64,000 bases of DNA from Natronobacterium gregoryi SP2 (GTDB lineage Archaea > Halobacteriota > Halobacteria > Halobacteriales > Natrialbaceae): NCBI RefSeq assembly GCF_000230715.2, contig NC_019792.1, positions 2,480,001 through 2,544,000 on the forward strand, in the 5' to 3' direction. The position numbers and the translations under genes are program-made. This document shows, piece by piece, positions 17,744 through 27,013 of the stretch. Positions within the stretch are counted from its first letter, which is position 1. Every line of letters begins with the position of its first letter. The notes under the pieces were generated by a model. It was given only the letters and a program-made list of their open reading frames with translations, did not search any database and was not told the origin of the DNA.

Positions 17744-19501
17744 ATGGACGACGAACTACGAGAGCGCGTCGAGCGCGAAGCCGAGAAACACGCGCTGTTG
17801 AACGCGGTCAAACACGAAAGCGACGCCGACGTCGGCGCGATCATGGGGCCGTTGATGGGCGATAATCCTGACTTCCGCCCGCACGGCGACGAGATTCCTG
17901 GCGTCATCGGCGGCGTCGTGAGTCGGGTCAACGGCTTCTCCTACGAGGAGAAACGCGAGCGCCTCGAGGAACTCGCTCCCGAGGAACTCGCAGAGATCGA
18001 AGCCGAAGACGAAGGCGAAGATCATCCGCTGCCCGACCTCCCGAACGCCGCGGAGCCGGGTTCCGACTCACAGGCTCAGCAGGATGCCGAGGCGGACGAC
18101 GAGGTTCGGATGCGCTGTGCGCCGAATCCGAACGGCCCGTGGCACGTCGGTCACGCCCGGATGCCCGCCGTCATCGGCACCTACCGCAACCGCTACGACG
18201 GCTGGTTCTGCGTTCGCTTCGACGATACCGATCCCGAGACCAAACGCCCTGACCTCGAGGCCTACGACTCGATCCTCGAGGATCTGGAGTATCTCGGGTT
18301 CGAACCCGACGCCGTTTACAAGGCAAGCGATCGCCTCGAGACCTACTACGATCACGCTCGTGAACTGATCGAACTCGGCGGTGCCTACACCTGCTCGTGT
18401 TCGGGCGAGGAGTTCTCGGAGTTGAAGAACTCGGGAGAGGCCTGTCCGCACCGGGACAAGGACGAAGCGACCGTCCGCGAGGAGTTCGAGGCGATGATCG
18501 ACGGCGAGTACGAGAGCGGGGAAATGGTCTTGCGCGTGAAGACGGACATCGAGCATAAGAACCCAGCTCTGCGTGACTGGGTTGCGTTCCGGATGATCGA
18601 TACGCCACATCCACGCAAGGAAGCGAGTGACTACCGCTGCTGGCCGATGCTCGACTTCCAGTCGGGCATCGACGACCACCTGATCGGTATTACCCACATC
18701 ATTCGCGGCATCGACCTGCAGGACTCGGCGAAGCGCCAGCAGTTCGTCTACGACTATTTCGACTGGGAGTATCCCGAGGTCGTCCACTGGGGACACGTCC
18801 AACTCGACGCCTACGACGTGAAGATGAGCACGTCGACGATTTCGGAACTGATCGAAGAAGGCGAACTCGACGGCTGGGACGATCCACGCGCGCCGACGCT
18901 CGAGAGTCTCCGTCGCCGAGGCATCCGCGGAGAAGCCATCGTCGACGCCATGGTCGAACTCGGCACCTCGACCAGCGATGTCGATCTCGCGATGAGTTCG
19001 ATCTACGCCAACAACCGTGAACTGATCGACGACGAGACCGATCGCCGGTTCCTCGTCCGTGACGGGACCGAGGTTCCCCTGGGCGGCAGTCTGCCCGCGG
19101 AGGCGAACCCGCCGCTCCACCCCGACCACGCCGAGCGCGGCGTCCGCGAGATTCCCGTTGGCGACGCCGTCTTGCTCGAGGCCGGCGACGTACCGAGCCG
19201 CGAAGAGCGCGTCTGGCTAAAGGGTCTGGGCTGTTTCCAGTACACTCGTGACACGCTCCAGTACACCGGCGAGGACATCGAGGTCGTCCGCGATGGCGAC
19301 GTCGACGTCGTTCACTGGGCCCCTGCCGCAGAGAACGTTCCGGTGAGGATGCGAACGATGGACGGCGACGTGACCGGCCGGGCCGAACCTGGCGTCCTCG
19401 AGTACGGCACTGACGACCTCGTGCAGTTCGAGCGGGTGGGATTCGTCCGCATCGATCGTCACGACGACGAGGAGACGGTGGGCTACTACACACACGACTG
19501 A
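17744..19501 (+). CDS. gltX: Glutamate--tRNA ligase (archaeal type)
   Basis: This 585-residue class I synthetase charges glutamate onto tRNA-Glu. In archaea lacking GlnRS it also charges tRNA-Gln for the later amidation by GatDE. An N-terminal ~120-residue helical and acidic region precedes the catalytic domain, where the HIGH motif reads HVGH (134-137). The KMSKS loop reads KMSTS (about residue 364), with the second lysine replaced. The C-terminal half is the beta-barrel anticodon-binding domain of the GlnRS-like archaeal type. A 240-base non-coding gap separates it from idsA. An IS5-type element starts two bases after its stop. Confidence 0.95.
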   Translation: MDDELRERVEREAEKHALLNAVKHESDADVGAIMGPLMGDNPDFRPHGDEIPGVIGGVVSRVNGFSYEEKRERLEELAPEELAEIEAEDEGEDHPLPDLPNAAEPGSDSQAQQDAEADDEVRMRCAPNPNGPWHVGHARMPAVIGTYRNRYDGWFCVRFDDTDPETKRPDLEAYDSILEDLEYLGFEPDAVYKASDRLETYYDHARELIELGGAYTCSCSGEEFSELKNSGEACPHRDKDEATVREEFEAMIDGEYESGEMVLRVKTDIEHKNPALRDWVAFRMIDTPHPRKEASDYRCWPMLDFQSGIDDHLIGITHIIRGIDLQDSAKRQQFVYDYFDWEYPEVVHWGHVQLDAYDVKMSTSTISELIEEGELDGWDDPRAPTLESLRRRGIRGEAIVDAMVELGTSTSDVDLAMSSIYANNRELIDDETDRRFLVRDGTEVPLGGSLPAEANPPLHPDHAERGVREIPVGDAVLLEAGDVPSREERVWLKGLGCFQYTRDTLQYTGEDIEVVRDGDVDVVHWAPAAENVPVRMRTMDGDVTGRAEPGVLEYGTDDLVQFERVGFVRIDRHDDEETVGYYTHD

Positions 19502-19503
19502 TA

Positions 19504-20432
19504 TGCTTTGTTGAATAGCTGCTGAATGATGTTTAGAGAGGTTCACAGAGCTTTTCTATGTTGATGATGGCGAACATGAGGACAATTTCACGGAACTGTC
19601 GATACCAGCCCAGCGCTCGCACGGCGTCGCCGAGCGAGCGCTTCGTTGTTGAGTACGAGGTTTCGGCCATCCACCGCTGAGAGTACCCTTTTGCCCGGAT
19701 GAGCGCGTTGTTCATGGCTGCTTTCAGTGATGAACCGCGGTAGTGAACAAGATACTCGACATCAAGTGCGGAGATTTCGTACTCAGTGTGCCAGTCTTGG
19801 AACCCGTTATCGGCAGCCACGGACTGCAGGTCGTCCGCGTTCCGGCGGACGACCTGCGGTCCGGTCTTCGTATCGTGCTTCCACCGTGCTGTAATATGGA
19901 CATCAAGAACAGCGAGCGACTCTATATCAGTTAATGTCGTCACTTCCAGCGTCTGTACGGTGTTTCCTGACCGCTGGCGGAAGTACGATGAGAACGGCGG
20001 CGATCAAAGAACGTGCTGTCGAGAGCGGCGTGGCCAGACTGCGGGTGTTGCTGCGCTGAAATGCGCAGCAACGCCCGCCACACCCACATTTTCAGCCGGT
20101 CGAACGATTTGTAGATCGTGCTGTAGTCAGGGAGATTCTCTCGATCGAGACCAAGTACGTCACGAACCTCGCTCATATACTTCAGCCGATTCGGCGTTTC
20201 ACGGTAGCTATGGCCCTCTTCGAGCCGAAAACAGTGGAGGACGACATGGACCCAGCGGGCGAACCCGCCGCTGGCGGGCTCGCCCGCGTGCTTCCCCAAC
20301 GCTTGTTTAGCTAGGTCACGACACTGCTCAACGAAGTCGAGGATATCGATTTCCATAGGTAGAGTCGAATTCCTCGGCTCCATCCTTCTAAGCTAGTGAT
20401 ATCGGCGGATTAGATCGCTATTCAACAGAGCA
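19504..20432. mobile_element. IS5-family insertion sequence with frameshifted transposase
   Basis: The ends are imperfect inverted repeats: the left reads TGCTTTGTTGAATAGC from 19504, and the right end on the other strand reads TGCTCTGTTGAATAGC from 20432 (one mismatch in 16). The 929-bp unit holds one transposase reading frame split by a frameshift. It sits two bases after the gltX stop. Its right end lies inside a truncated IS1595-type copy. No clear target duplication is seen, which fits an insertion followed by an adjacent deletion. Confidence 0.8.
19533..20383 (-). pseudogene. IS5-family transposase, frameshifted
   Basis: The N-terminal half (19940-20383) encodes an IS5-type start ending with ALDSTFFDRR and then runs out of frame to a stop. 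The C-terminal half (to 19533) continues in another frame with RQRSGNTVQTLEV, TLTDIESLAVLDVH and the later catalytic-region sequence. Sequence on both sides matches one DDE transposase, so a one-base indel near position 20000 is the simplest cause. A programmed frameshift is possible in IS elements, but no slippery run is obvious here. Confidence 0.78.
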
Positions 20433-20624
20433 GATTGTGCCGGTCTTGTCGTTGAACGTGCGGTCGCAATTCTTACAGAGATAGCGCTGAAAGTGCCCAT
20501 AGCTGCCGTTCTTGACCGTCAGGTCAGAACGGCAGCGAGGGCAAGTAACATCGTTACGCCAGCGAACCTGCTCTAACAGGTCCGCTGCGACCGATTCCGA
20601 CCCAAACACATCTAGCGGGATCAT
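20418..20624 (-). pseudogene. IS1595-family transposase, 5' fragment
   Basis: The start MIPLDVFGSESVAADLLEQ and the zinc ribbon (CPRCRSDLT...LCKNCDRTF) match the intact transposase at 60193-61077. After about 63 residues the frame passes into the IS5-type end and stops. The DDE/N catalytic region is absent, so it cannot act. Confidence 0.9.
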
Positions 20625-20714
20625 GCCTAACGGACACCGCTGACGCGGTGTCCTTGCTCTCTTCGATTCTACAGCGACAGCTGAGCAGTATCAACAATCT
20701 CCTACAGAAGAGCG
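20433..20714. mobile_element. Truncated IS1595-family element
   Basis: This is nearly identical (a few substitutions) to 60886-61167, the right part of the full IS1595-family element in this window. It includes the element's right inverted repeat ending agagcg at 20714. The left ~720 bp is missing and replaced by the IS5-type element, which abuts at 20432/20433. It keeps the transposase 5' region (20433-20624) up to residue ~63. Confidence 0.85.
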
Positions 20715-20830
20715 TTAATGGTTTGTGTGTCGCTGCCTATCGGATTCAACCCCGGGGGGGTCAAGCTCCGGGGCATTCTCCTAGCACTTCTGTAAACGCG
20801 TCCGACGAATGCAGTGTTTTCTCCGGACGG

Positions 20831-21316
20831 TCAAAACAGAAACGCCGAGACGAGAAACCCGAGCAGGACCGAGACTGTCAGCAGAACCTGCACGGCCGTC
20901 GAAGCGAGAACGCCCACGGTCGCGTAGACGGCCGACCGGGCGCTGCCGGTGATGTCGTCGTTCTGGACGATCTCGAGGACGAAGACGGTCCCGAACAGGC
21001 CGACGAGAAACCCGATCGGCCCGGTTACGATCATCAGCAGGATGGCGACGACCGCGGCGACGCCGGTGGTCGTCCAGGAAGCGCCGCCGGCCCGTGCGGC
21101 GATCGAGCCACCGAAGAACTCGATCGACAGGGTGAGCAAAGCGAGCGCCGCGAGGACGACGAACGCGACGGTTCCTGGTTCGGTGAATCCCGAGCCCCAC
21201 CAGTAGAGGACGAGTCCGGACAGCGAGAGGAGTCCGCCGGGAACGAGCGGCACGAGCGTCCCGACGACGGCGGCGACGAGGAGCGCGATTGCGACGACCG
21301 CGACGACCTCGACCAT
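20831..21316 (-). CDS. DUF456 family membrane protein
   Basis: This 161-residue protein is almost entirely hydrophobic, with about five membrane segments. It carries the family pattern LVPLVPGGLLSLSG near the N-terminus and GPIGFLVGLFG in the middle. DUF456 proteins are widespread in bacteria and archaea with no settled function; glycine-zipper-like helices suggest a small channel or scaffold. It stands alone between the IS remnant and another minus-strand membrane gene. Confidence 0.85.
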   Translation of the reverse strand: MVEVVAVVAIALLVAAVVGTLVPLVPGGLLSLSGLVLYWWGSGFTEPGTVAFVVLAALALLTLSIEFFGGSIAARAGGASWTTTGVAAVVAILLMIVTGPIGFLVGLFGTVFVLEIVQNDDITGSARSAVYATVGVLASTAVQVLLTVSVLLGFLVSAFLF

Positions 21317-21393
21317 ACTCGATCAGAAGACGGATCGAGTCAAAGACCTGTCGTTCTCCTCGGCGACTCGTGGACGGATCGAGTCAGTTTCGA

Positions 21394-22065
21394 TCAACTC
21401 GCTCGCCGCTGGCGGCGAAGCCAGAGTCCACCGACTGCGAGAGCGCCGACGCCGACGGCCAGCGCTCCGGCGGAGACCAGCAATACCTCTAGTGGTGCGG
21501 CCGATCCGTGTTTCGGTGGACCGGGCGTCACCGCGTAGTACGTGCCGTCGTCTACGACGATTGGCGTCCGTCCGTCACTGCCGGGGTACTCGACGGGTTC
21601 GCCGGTCTCGATCGCCTCCCGTGTGGGTTCGGCGGCGTCCTCGAGGCTGACCGCGAGTTCGTCCGCGACGGATACGGAGGTGCGTTCGGTGGCCTCGATG
21701 GCGACCGACTCGCCGTCGACATCGACCTCGAACTCGTAGAACGTCTCGTCGAAGAGCACGAAATCGTAGCGGTCGTCCCCGACGAACGAGTACGTCGACG
21801 ACGCGTTTTCGATCGATCCCTCGTAGCGGCCGTCGGTCGCTGCGACCTCGAACGCGTCTCGGATCTCGGTGGCGGGCGGACTACTGCGATCCACATCGTG
21901 GATGCTCGGGGCGCTCGCGAGTTCCTCGTGGTCGGTTTCGGGATCGAACTCCGTCGCGGAAAGCGACGGCGTGCCGGCGACGCCGACGACGGGAAACGCG
22001 AGCAGCGCCGCTCCCAGGACGAGGAAGCCACCGAGGACAAGTCGACTGCGGGAGGGCGGGAACAT
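21394..22065 (-). CDS. Secreted, C-terminally anchored hypothetical protein
   Basis: This is a 223-residue protein counted from the ATG at 22065 (MFPPSRSRL), which puts a basic start directly before a hydrophobic stretch (about residues 9-31). It is therefore a signal or anchor sequence; the earlier in-frame ATG at 22092 would bury it. The middle is acidic beta-type sequence. Near the end is one hydrophobic helix (about 190-212) followed by RRQRR, so the bulk is predicted outside the cell. I do not recognise the family. Confidence 0.7.
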   Translation of the reverse strand: MFPPSRSRLVLGGFLVLGAALLAFPVVGVAGTPSLSATEFDPETDHEELASAPSIHDVDRSSPPATEIRDAFEVAATDGRYEGSIENASSTYSFVGDDRYDFVLFDETFYEFEVDVDGESVAIEATERTSVSVADELAVSLEDAAEPTREAIETGEPVEYPGSDGRTPIVVDDGTYYAVTPGPPKHGSAAPLEVLLVSAGALAVGVGALAVGGLWLRRQRRAS

Positions 22066-22226
22066 ACCCGTTCTTTCTCGAGGAGCCCACATAAGTGTTG
22101 ATTCGAGTACCTGTTCTGTAACGAGACGGTGTCGTCCGGTCGGTCCTGTCGTGAACGATCTCTCGACGCGCTACGTCCGTCGCCGACGACCAGCACTGTT
22201 ATGTTCCCGTCGGAAAACGTGAATAT

Positions 22227-22964
22227 ATGACTCAGGGAGCGATCATCGTCGGCGCGTCCTCCGGCATTGGCGAGGCGCTGGCACGCGAACTCGCGGACGA
22301 CGGCTACGTCGTCGGGCTGGCAGCCCGGAGGACGGATCGACTGCGCCGGATCGGCGAGCAACTCCCGACACAGTCCTACGTCGCGACGATGGACCTCACC
22401 GACACCGAAGACGCCCGCCAGGGCTTTTTCGAACTCACCGAGGCGATGCCGTCGGTCGACCTCGTCGTCGTCAGCGCCGGTATCGCCGACGTGAACTACG
22501 ACCTCGAGTGGGCGAGCGAACGGCAGACGATCGACGTCAACGTCCGCGGGTTCACGGCGATCGCGACGGCGGCACTCTCCTATTTCGAGGCGAACCCGGA
22601 CCACGCGAGCGAGAAAGACGGGCACCTCGTCGGCATCTCCTCGGTCGCGGCTCGCTTCGGCAACGGCGGAACGCAGGCGTACAACGCCTCGAAAGCGTTC
22701 GTCTCGCGCTATCTCGAGGGGCTCCGGGTCCGACAGGCCGGCAACGACGTCGACGTGGCGGTCACGACCATCGAACCGGGATTCGTCGACACCGAGATGT
22801 CCTACGGCTCGTTCTGGCAGTGTTCGCCCGGAACTGCAGCGAACCAGATCGCACGGGCGATCCGCAAGGAGAAGACCCACGCCTACGTCACGCGCCGATG
22901 GCGACTCGTAGCGTGGACGCTGTCGTTGATTCCAAACCCGATTCTTCGGCGCGCGTTGTCGTAA
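22227..22964 (+). CDS. Short-chain dehydrogenase/reductase
   Basis: This 245-residue classical SDR has the nucleotide-binding GASSGIGEALA near residue 9, with a following basic AARRTDR suggesting NADP(H) preference. The catalytic triad is present as the serine in GISSVAARFG and YNASK (Y-x3-K). The substrate is not evident. It ends with a basic, partly hydrophobic tail (WTLSLIPNPILRRAL) that may touch the membrane. It stands alone, divergent from the anchored protein gene. Confidence 0.92.
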   Translation: MTQGAIIVGASSGIGEALARELADDGYVVGLAARRTDRLRRIGEQLPTQSYVATMDLTDTEDARQGFFELTEAMPSVDLVVVSAGIADVNYDLEWASERQTIDVNVRGFTAIATAALSYFEANPDHASEKDGHLVGISSVAARFGNGGTQAYNASKAFVSRYLEGLRVRQAGNDVDVAVTTIEPGFVDTEMSYGSFWQCSPGTAANQIARAIRKEKTHAYVTRRWRLVAWTLSLIPNPILRRALS

Positions 22965-23043
22965 CTACCGCGATCATGCGTCGACGCTCTTCTCGTCCGG
23001 GCAGCCGCAAATATGTTAAGTGAACTGAACGAAGGGTGGTCGT

Positions 23044-23844
23044 ATGACTCGAGTGGCAAGAAGGCGCATACTCTCGTCGAGTCTCGTCGCTGGACTTATT
23101 CCTGTTCTCGCAGGCTGTAGCAGCGGTTCGCCCACGGAAACCGAACCGGACCGGCCACTCGAGGATGTCGACGTTCCTGGCGTCGAGAACGGCCGCCTCG
23201 AGTCAGTACCCGAACTGGCGAGTGCCCACCACGACGCAGTTCTCGAGCGGTCGGCAACGAAACGTGGCACGAAGACGGGACCGGCCGTCGGTCCGGGCGG
23301 CGAGAGCGAGACGATATACAGCGAGGCGAGAATCGACGGTGACGAGTTCTTCTATCGGGTCACGACGGACGCCGGGATCGACGATCGGGTTCGCGAGGAG
23401 TACGTCGACGGCCTGGATCACCACGTGGCGATCCGAGAGGGCGGCGAATGGGCGGCGGAACGCGTCGGGCGGGGGGCCGGAACGAGTCGGACGTACCTGT
23501 CCGGCAACACACACCTGCACCGACTGGACGACTCCCCACGGTTCGTCGGCACCGAACGACGTCGTGATGGGACCTACTACCTCTTCTCACACCGGTTCGA
23601 GGGGATGCCGGAGTTCGTCGAAGAATCACACGCGTACTCGCTGCCGGACGGCGGCGAAGTGACGGACACGCGAGGGCGGTATCTCGTCGACGAGGGCGGA
23701 CTCTGCCGCGAGTTCGAGACAGTCGAGCGCTACGGAGGAGACGGAATCGACGCCCCGCACAATCGCGTTGTTGAGTGGTCGCTCTCGACCGTCGGATCGA
23801 CGACCGTCAAGGAGCCCTGGTGGGTCGACGAGATCGACCGGTAG
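23044..23844 (+). CDS. Predicted lipoprotein
   Basis: This is a 266-residue protein with a basic start (RVARRRIL) and a hydrophobic stretch ending in a lipobox LAGC at residues 22-25, so Cys25 is the likely lipid anchor. The twin arginines suggest Tat export, the usual haloarchaeal route. The mature part is acidic and beta-rich, resembling the haloarchaeal lipoprotein families (possibly DUF7537-like, from memory). No catalytic motif is seen. It is convergent with tmcA, 15 bases apart. Confidence 0.75.
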   Translation: MTRVARRRILSSSLVAGLIPVLAGCSSGSPTETEPDRPLEDVDVPGVENGRLESVPELASAHHDAVLERSATKRGTKTGPAVGPGGESETIYSEARIDGDEFFYRVTTDAGIDDRVREEYVDGLDHHVAIREGGEWAAERVGRGAGTSRTYLSGNTHLHRLDDSPRFVGTERRRDGTYYLFSHRFEGMPEFVEESHAYSLPDGGEVTDTRGRYLVDEGGLCREFETVERYGGDGIDAPHNRVVEWSLSTVGSTTVKEPWWVDEIDR

Positions 23845-23859
23845 ACCGACCCATCGTCG

Positions 23860-26151
23860 TCACCGTTCGCTCTCGAGAAACCGCTCTCTGGCCTCGAGTG
23901 CCGCCTCGACGCCCTCGTCGACGGCGTAGTGATCGACAAGTGGCTGGAACGCCTCGCCGAGCGCTCGCATGCACTGGCCGCTCGAGGGGTACTCGAGTCG
24001 ATCCGCGACGGTCGACCACTCCCGGCCCTGCAGTGCTCGCAGGACGAGCAGCCGTTCGGCGCGCGTCGACAGGTCGACTGCAGCGGGTTCGTCGACGAAG
24101 TACTGCACCACGAGTCGGCGGAACGGGCCGGGATCGATGTCGAACAGGCCGGGGCCGTAGGCCGCCCCGGCGACGACGCGCCAGTCGTGGTCGGAAGCCT
24201 CGAGCGGCGGCGCAGCGTCGGCGTCGACGGCCCGCAACGCCGCACGGGCCACGTCGGGATCGAGGTCGGCGAGCGAGTCCGTACACAGCGACGGGAACCG
24301 GCGAGCGAACCAGCGGGCGTGTCGGTCGTGCAGTTGCTGGCCTCGCTCCGTCACTGGATCGAGCAATAGCGTGGAGTACTCGCCGCTGGCGTCGTTGCGC
24401 GTCGTCGAGACGTGGACCGTCCGGTAGCCGTTCGCCCGCCAGAACTCGAGCAGGCCGGGTGTCGCGCCGAAGCCGGTACCGAGCCAGTCTACGTCGTCGT
24501 ATTCGTTGCGAACGCACTCGAGTAGCCACGACCCGAGACCGCGGGAGCGGGCCGCGTGGTGGGTTGCGATGCGGACGATCCGGATGCCGGCCGACTCGCC
24601 GGCCTCCTCGTCTCGGAGTTGGCTCGTAAGCACGTCCGGCAGCATGTTTCCGCGAACGCGACCGCCCTCGTACATCTCGGCCCGCGTTGCCGCCGAGAGG
24701 CTCCCTTCGTGGGCCAGCAGGGCAACGCTGACGACGTGGCCGTCCGCGAGCAGCGCGCGAGCCTCGAGATTCGGGGCGTCTAGCAAGCGCGCGAGGTCGT
24801 TCGGCTCGGTCCGGTAGTGGGCGAGCACCAGCAAGCCGAAGGCTTCGCGCAGGAGTCGCTCGTCGGCCAGCAGGTCCTCGGGCTCGAGTCGCCGGTACTC
24901 GACCGTCTCCGGGTCGGCGTCCGAGACCAGGGGCTCGACCGGCGGACGGGCGTCGAGCAAGAGCGCGCGGAAGGCCCACACCTCTACGGGGTCGCCGGCG
25001 GCGTACCGGATCGGCTCGACGAGCGTCCGTTCGGACACCTCGTGGTCGCTCTCGGCGAGTCGATCCCTGAATCGGACGGAAAAGCCCCGCCCCGCACCCT
25101 CGTAGCCGTGGATCGTCGTTGCGAACGCGACCGCGTCGGCCGCGAGAAACGACTCGAGGCGGGCGACCGGGAGGGCGGCGGCTTCGTCGACGATCACCAC
25201 GTCGGCGGCCCCGAGATGCTCGAGCGCTTCGTCGGGCTCGAGAAACCGGACGCATCCGCCAGCTCCCGTCTCGACGCGGCTGGATTCGACCGTCGTCGCC
25301 GTCTCGAGTGTCTCGCAGAGTTCGCCGGCGCGCTCGAGCACCTCGCGGGCGTTCCGGGAGTCGGGTGCGGTCACGAGGACGTCCTCGCCGTCGGCGGCGA
25401 ACGCGCCTGCGGCAAGTCCGGCGGCACTGGATTTCCCGCGACCGCGGTCGGCCTCGAGAACGACGGCACGTCGATCGTCTTCGCCGGCTTCGGCTCCGGC
25501 AGCACGCAGCGACTCGAACGCCGCGACCGCCTCGAACTGGTCGGCCGTGAAACAGGCCTCGTAGGCGGCAGCCGGGAACCGGTGAGCTGCCGGAGGCTCG
25601 AGCGCTGGCGTCGCCGTTTCCAGGCGTGTTGCCGGCTCCGTCAGCCCGCTGTCTTCGATCCGGGCGTGCTCGAGGTCGACGATAGCGATGCCGCGATGCT
25701 CACGGAGGGTGTCGACGAGTCGCCGCCGGAACCGGCCCGTGACGGCCTCGAGGTCGAACGGCGGAACGGCGAGTGACTCGTCGAACGCGCCGCGGCGATC
25801 GGACCACTCCTCAAGCGACGGCGTCAGGAGGACGAGCAGGCCGCCGCCGTCGACGGCACCGACGACTGTCCCCAGCGCGTTCGGTCGGAGACTGTCGTGG
25901 GCGTCCAGTACTACGATATCTCGAGTCGTCCCGAGGAGTTCGCTCGCGTGAGGCTGAGAGAGCTGTTCACAGCGCAGTCGGTCGTCGGGACCGACGAGAG
26001 TGGTCCGAGTGATCGGAACGGACAGCGCTTCGAGGACGGTCTCGAGACGCTCGTACCCGCGTTCGCGGTCGCCCGCGAGCACCAGTAGGCGTCGCTCGTC
26101 CGTTTTGTTTGCCTCTGCAGACAGCGACTCCGCGAGCCCGACCACGTCCAT
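23860..26151 (-). CDS. tmcA: tRNA cytidine acetyltransferase TmcA
   Basis: This 763-residue fusion has an ATP-driven helicase-like module and a GNAT acetyltransferase, which together make N4-acetylcytidine in tRNA (and in some archaea other RNAs). The Walker A is DRGRGKSSAAG (GRGKS at 237-241). The Walker B-like VIVDEAAALPV is near residue 310-320. The GNAT acetyl-CoA region holds RIVRIATHHAARSRGLGSWLL about residue 535-560. The RNA-binding C-terminus follows. Length is slightly above bacterial homologues. Confidence 0.94.
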   Translation of the reverse strand: MDVVGLAESLSAEANKTDERRLLVLAGDRERGYERLETVLEALSVPITRTTLVGPDDRLRCEQLSQPHASELLGTTRDIVVLDAHDSLRPNALGTVVGAVDGGGLLVLLTPSLEEWSDRRGAFDESLAVPPFDLEAVTGRFRRRLVDTLREHRGIAIVDLEHARIEDSGLTEPATRLETATPALEPPAAHRFPAAAYEACFTADQFEAVAAFESLRAAGAEAGEDDRRAVVLEADRGRGKSSAAGLAAGAFAADGEDVLVTAPDSRNAREVLERAGELCETLETATTVESSRVETGAGGCVRFLEPDEALEHLGAADVVIVDEAAALPVARLESFLAADAVAFATTIHGYEGAGRGFSVRFRDRLAESDHEVSERTLVEPIRYAAGDPVEVWAFRALLLDARPPVEPLVSDADPETVEYRRLEPEDLLADERLLREAFGLLVLAHYRTEPNDLARLLDAPNLEARALLADGHVVSVALLAHEGSLSAATRAEMYEGGRVRGNMLPDVLTSQLRDEEAGESAGIRIVRIATHHAARSRGLGSWLLECVRNEYDDVDWLGTGFGATPGLLEFWRANGYRTVHVSTTRNDASGEYSTLLLDPVTERGQQLHDRHARWFARRFPSLCTDSLADLDPDVARAALRAVDADAAPPLEASDHDWRVVAGAAYGPGLFDIDPGPFRRLVVQYFVDEPAAVDLSTRAERLLVLRALQGREWSTVADRLEYPSSGQCMRALGEAFQPLVDHYAVDEGVEAALEARERFLESER

Positions 26152-26256
26152 GTGTCGGCGTTACCTTCTCGAGAGTAATAGTCATCGGAGTACGATCGAG
26201 CCCGAATCACACGTTCTGTGTAAGGGTATCCCACGGCTCCGTTCGTTTGAACACGC

Positions 26257-26413
26257 TTTTAAGGGGGGCAACGTAACTCGGTAGTACACCCTACGCGGGG
26301 TTGATGATGCTCCTAGCCTTACAGGACTTCCGCCGGACTCCGTTCGGCCAGGGGTGGTCCCACCCCGAACGGCAGGGGAGCGCGAGCCCACGTGTAGGAG
26401 AGGTGAACAACCT
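26257..26413 (+). promoter_or_regulatory. Promoter and long leader of the rpl7ae operon
   Basis: A CTTTTAAG box at 26258-26265 gives a predicted start near 26288 and an untranslated leader of about 125 bases. The leader has a TGATGATG run (26301-26310), which contains the box C core UGAUGA, and a GC-rich hairpin (cgttcggcc...accccgaacg, 26341-26370). L7Ae binds kink-turns, and self-binding of its own mRNA leader has been reported in archaea. Autoregulation here is therefore an inference, and the matching D-box side is not obvious. Confidence 0.45.
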
Positions 26414-26776
26414 ATGTCAGTCTACGTTACAACCGACATCCCAGCCGACCTCGCAGACGACGCCCTCGAGGCGCTCGAGGTCGCACGAGACACCGGACGA
26501 GTAAAGAAAGGAACAAACGAAACGACGAAGGCGATCGAGCGCGGCAACGCCGAACTCGTCTACGTCGCCGAGGACGTCTCTCCCGAAGAGATCGTGATGC
26601 ACATCCCCGACCTCGCCGAAGAGAAAGGAATCCCCGTCGTCTTCATCGAAACCCAAGACGACGTCGGTCACGCTGCCGGACTCGAGGTCGGCTCGGCCGC
26701 CGCGGCGGTCGTCGACGCCGGAGAGGCTTCTGGTGACGTCGAGGACATCGCCGACAAGGTCGAGGACCTCGAGTAG
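26414..26776 (+). CDS. rpl7ae: 50S ribosomal protein L7Ae
   Basis: This 120-residue kink-turn-binding protein is part of the ribosome, of C/D and H/ACA guide RNPs and of archaeal RNase P. The family core is clear: [13 protein letters not shown] (RNA-binding loop), [14 protein letters not shown] and [15 protein letters not shown] used the ATG at 26414 because an upstream in-frame start adds a leader with no family match. It heads the L7Ae-S28e-L24e-ndk operon. Confidence 0.96.
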   Translation: MSVYVTTDIPADLADDALEALEVARDTGRVKKGTNETTKAIERGNAELVYVAEDVSPEEIVMHIPDLAEEKGIPVVFIETQDDVGHAAGLEVGSAAAAVVDAGEASGDVEDIADKVEDLE

Positions 26777-26786
26777 GTGATCAGAG

Positions 26787-27011
26787 ATGAGTGCTGAAGA
26801 GGAAGAAAACGGTTCCACGCCCGCCGAGGTTATCGAGATCGTCGGCAAGACCGGCATGCACGGCGAAGCCATGCAGGTCAAGTGCCGAATCAAGGAGGGC
26901 GAGAACCAGGGACGGATCATCACCCGAAACTGCCTCGGGCCGGTCCGCGAAGGGGACGTACTCCAACTTCGTGAGACCGCCCGCGAGGCAGACTCCATCG
27001 GAGGACAGTAA
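26787..27011 (+). CDS. rps28e: 30S ribosomal protein S28e
   Basis: This 74-residue eS28 is an OB-fold protein near the mRNA exit. The sequence [20 protein letters not shown] and the C-terminal [18 protein letters not shown] and LRETAREA segments are diagnostic. It lies ten bases after L7Ae and two before L24e in the usual archaeal order. Confidence 0.96.
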   Translation: MSAEEEENGSTPAEVIEIVGKTGMHGEAMQVKCRIKEGENQGRIITRNCLGPVREGDVLQLRETAREADSIGGQ

Positions 27012-27013
27012 CA

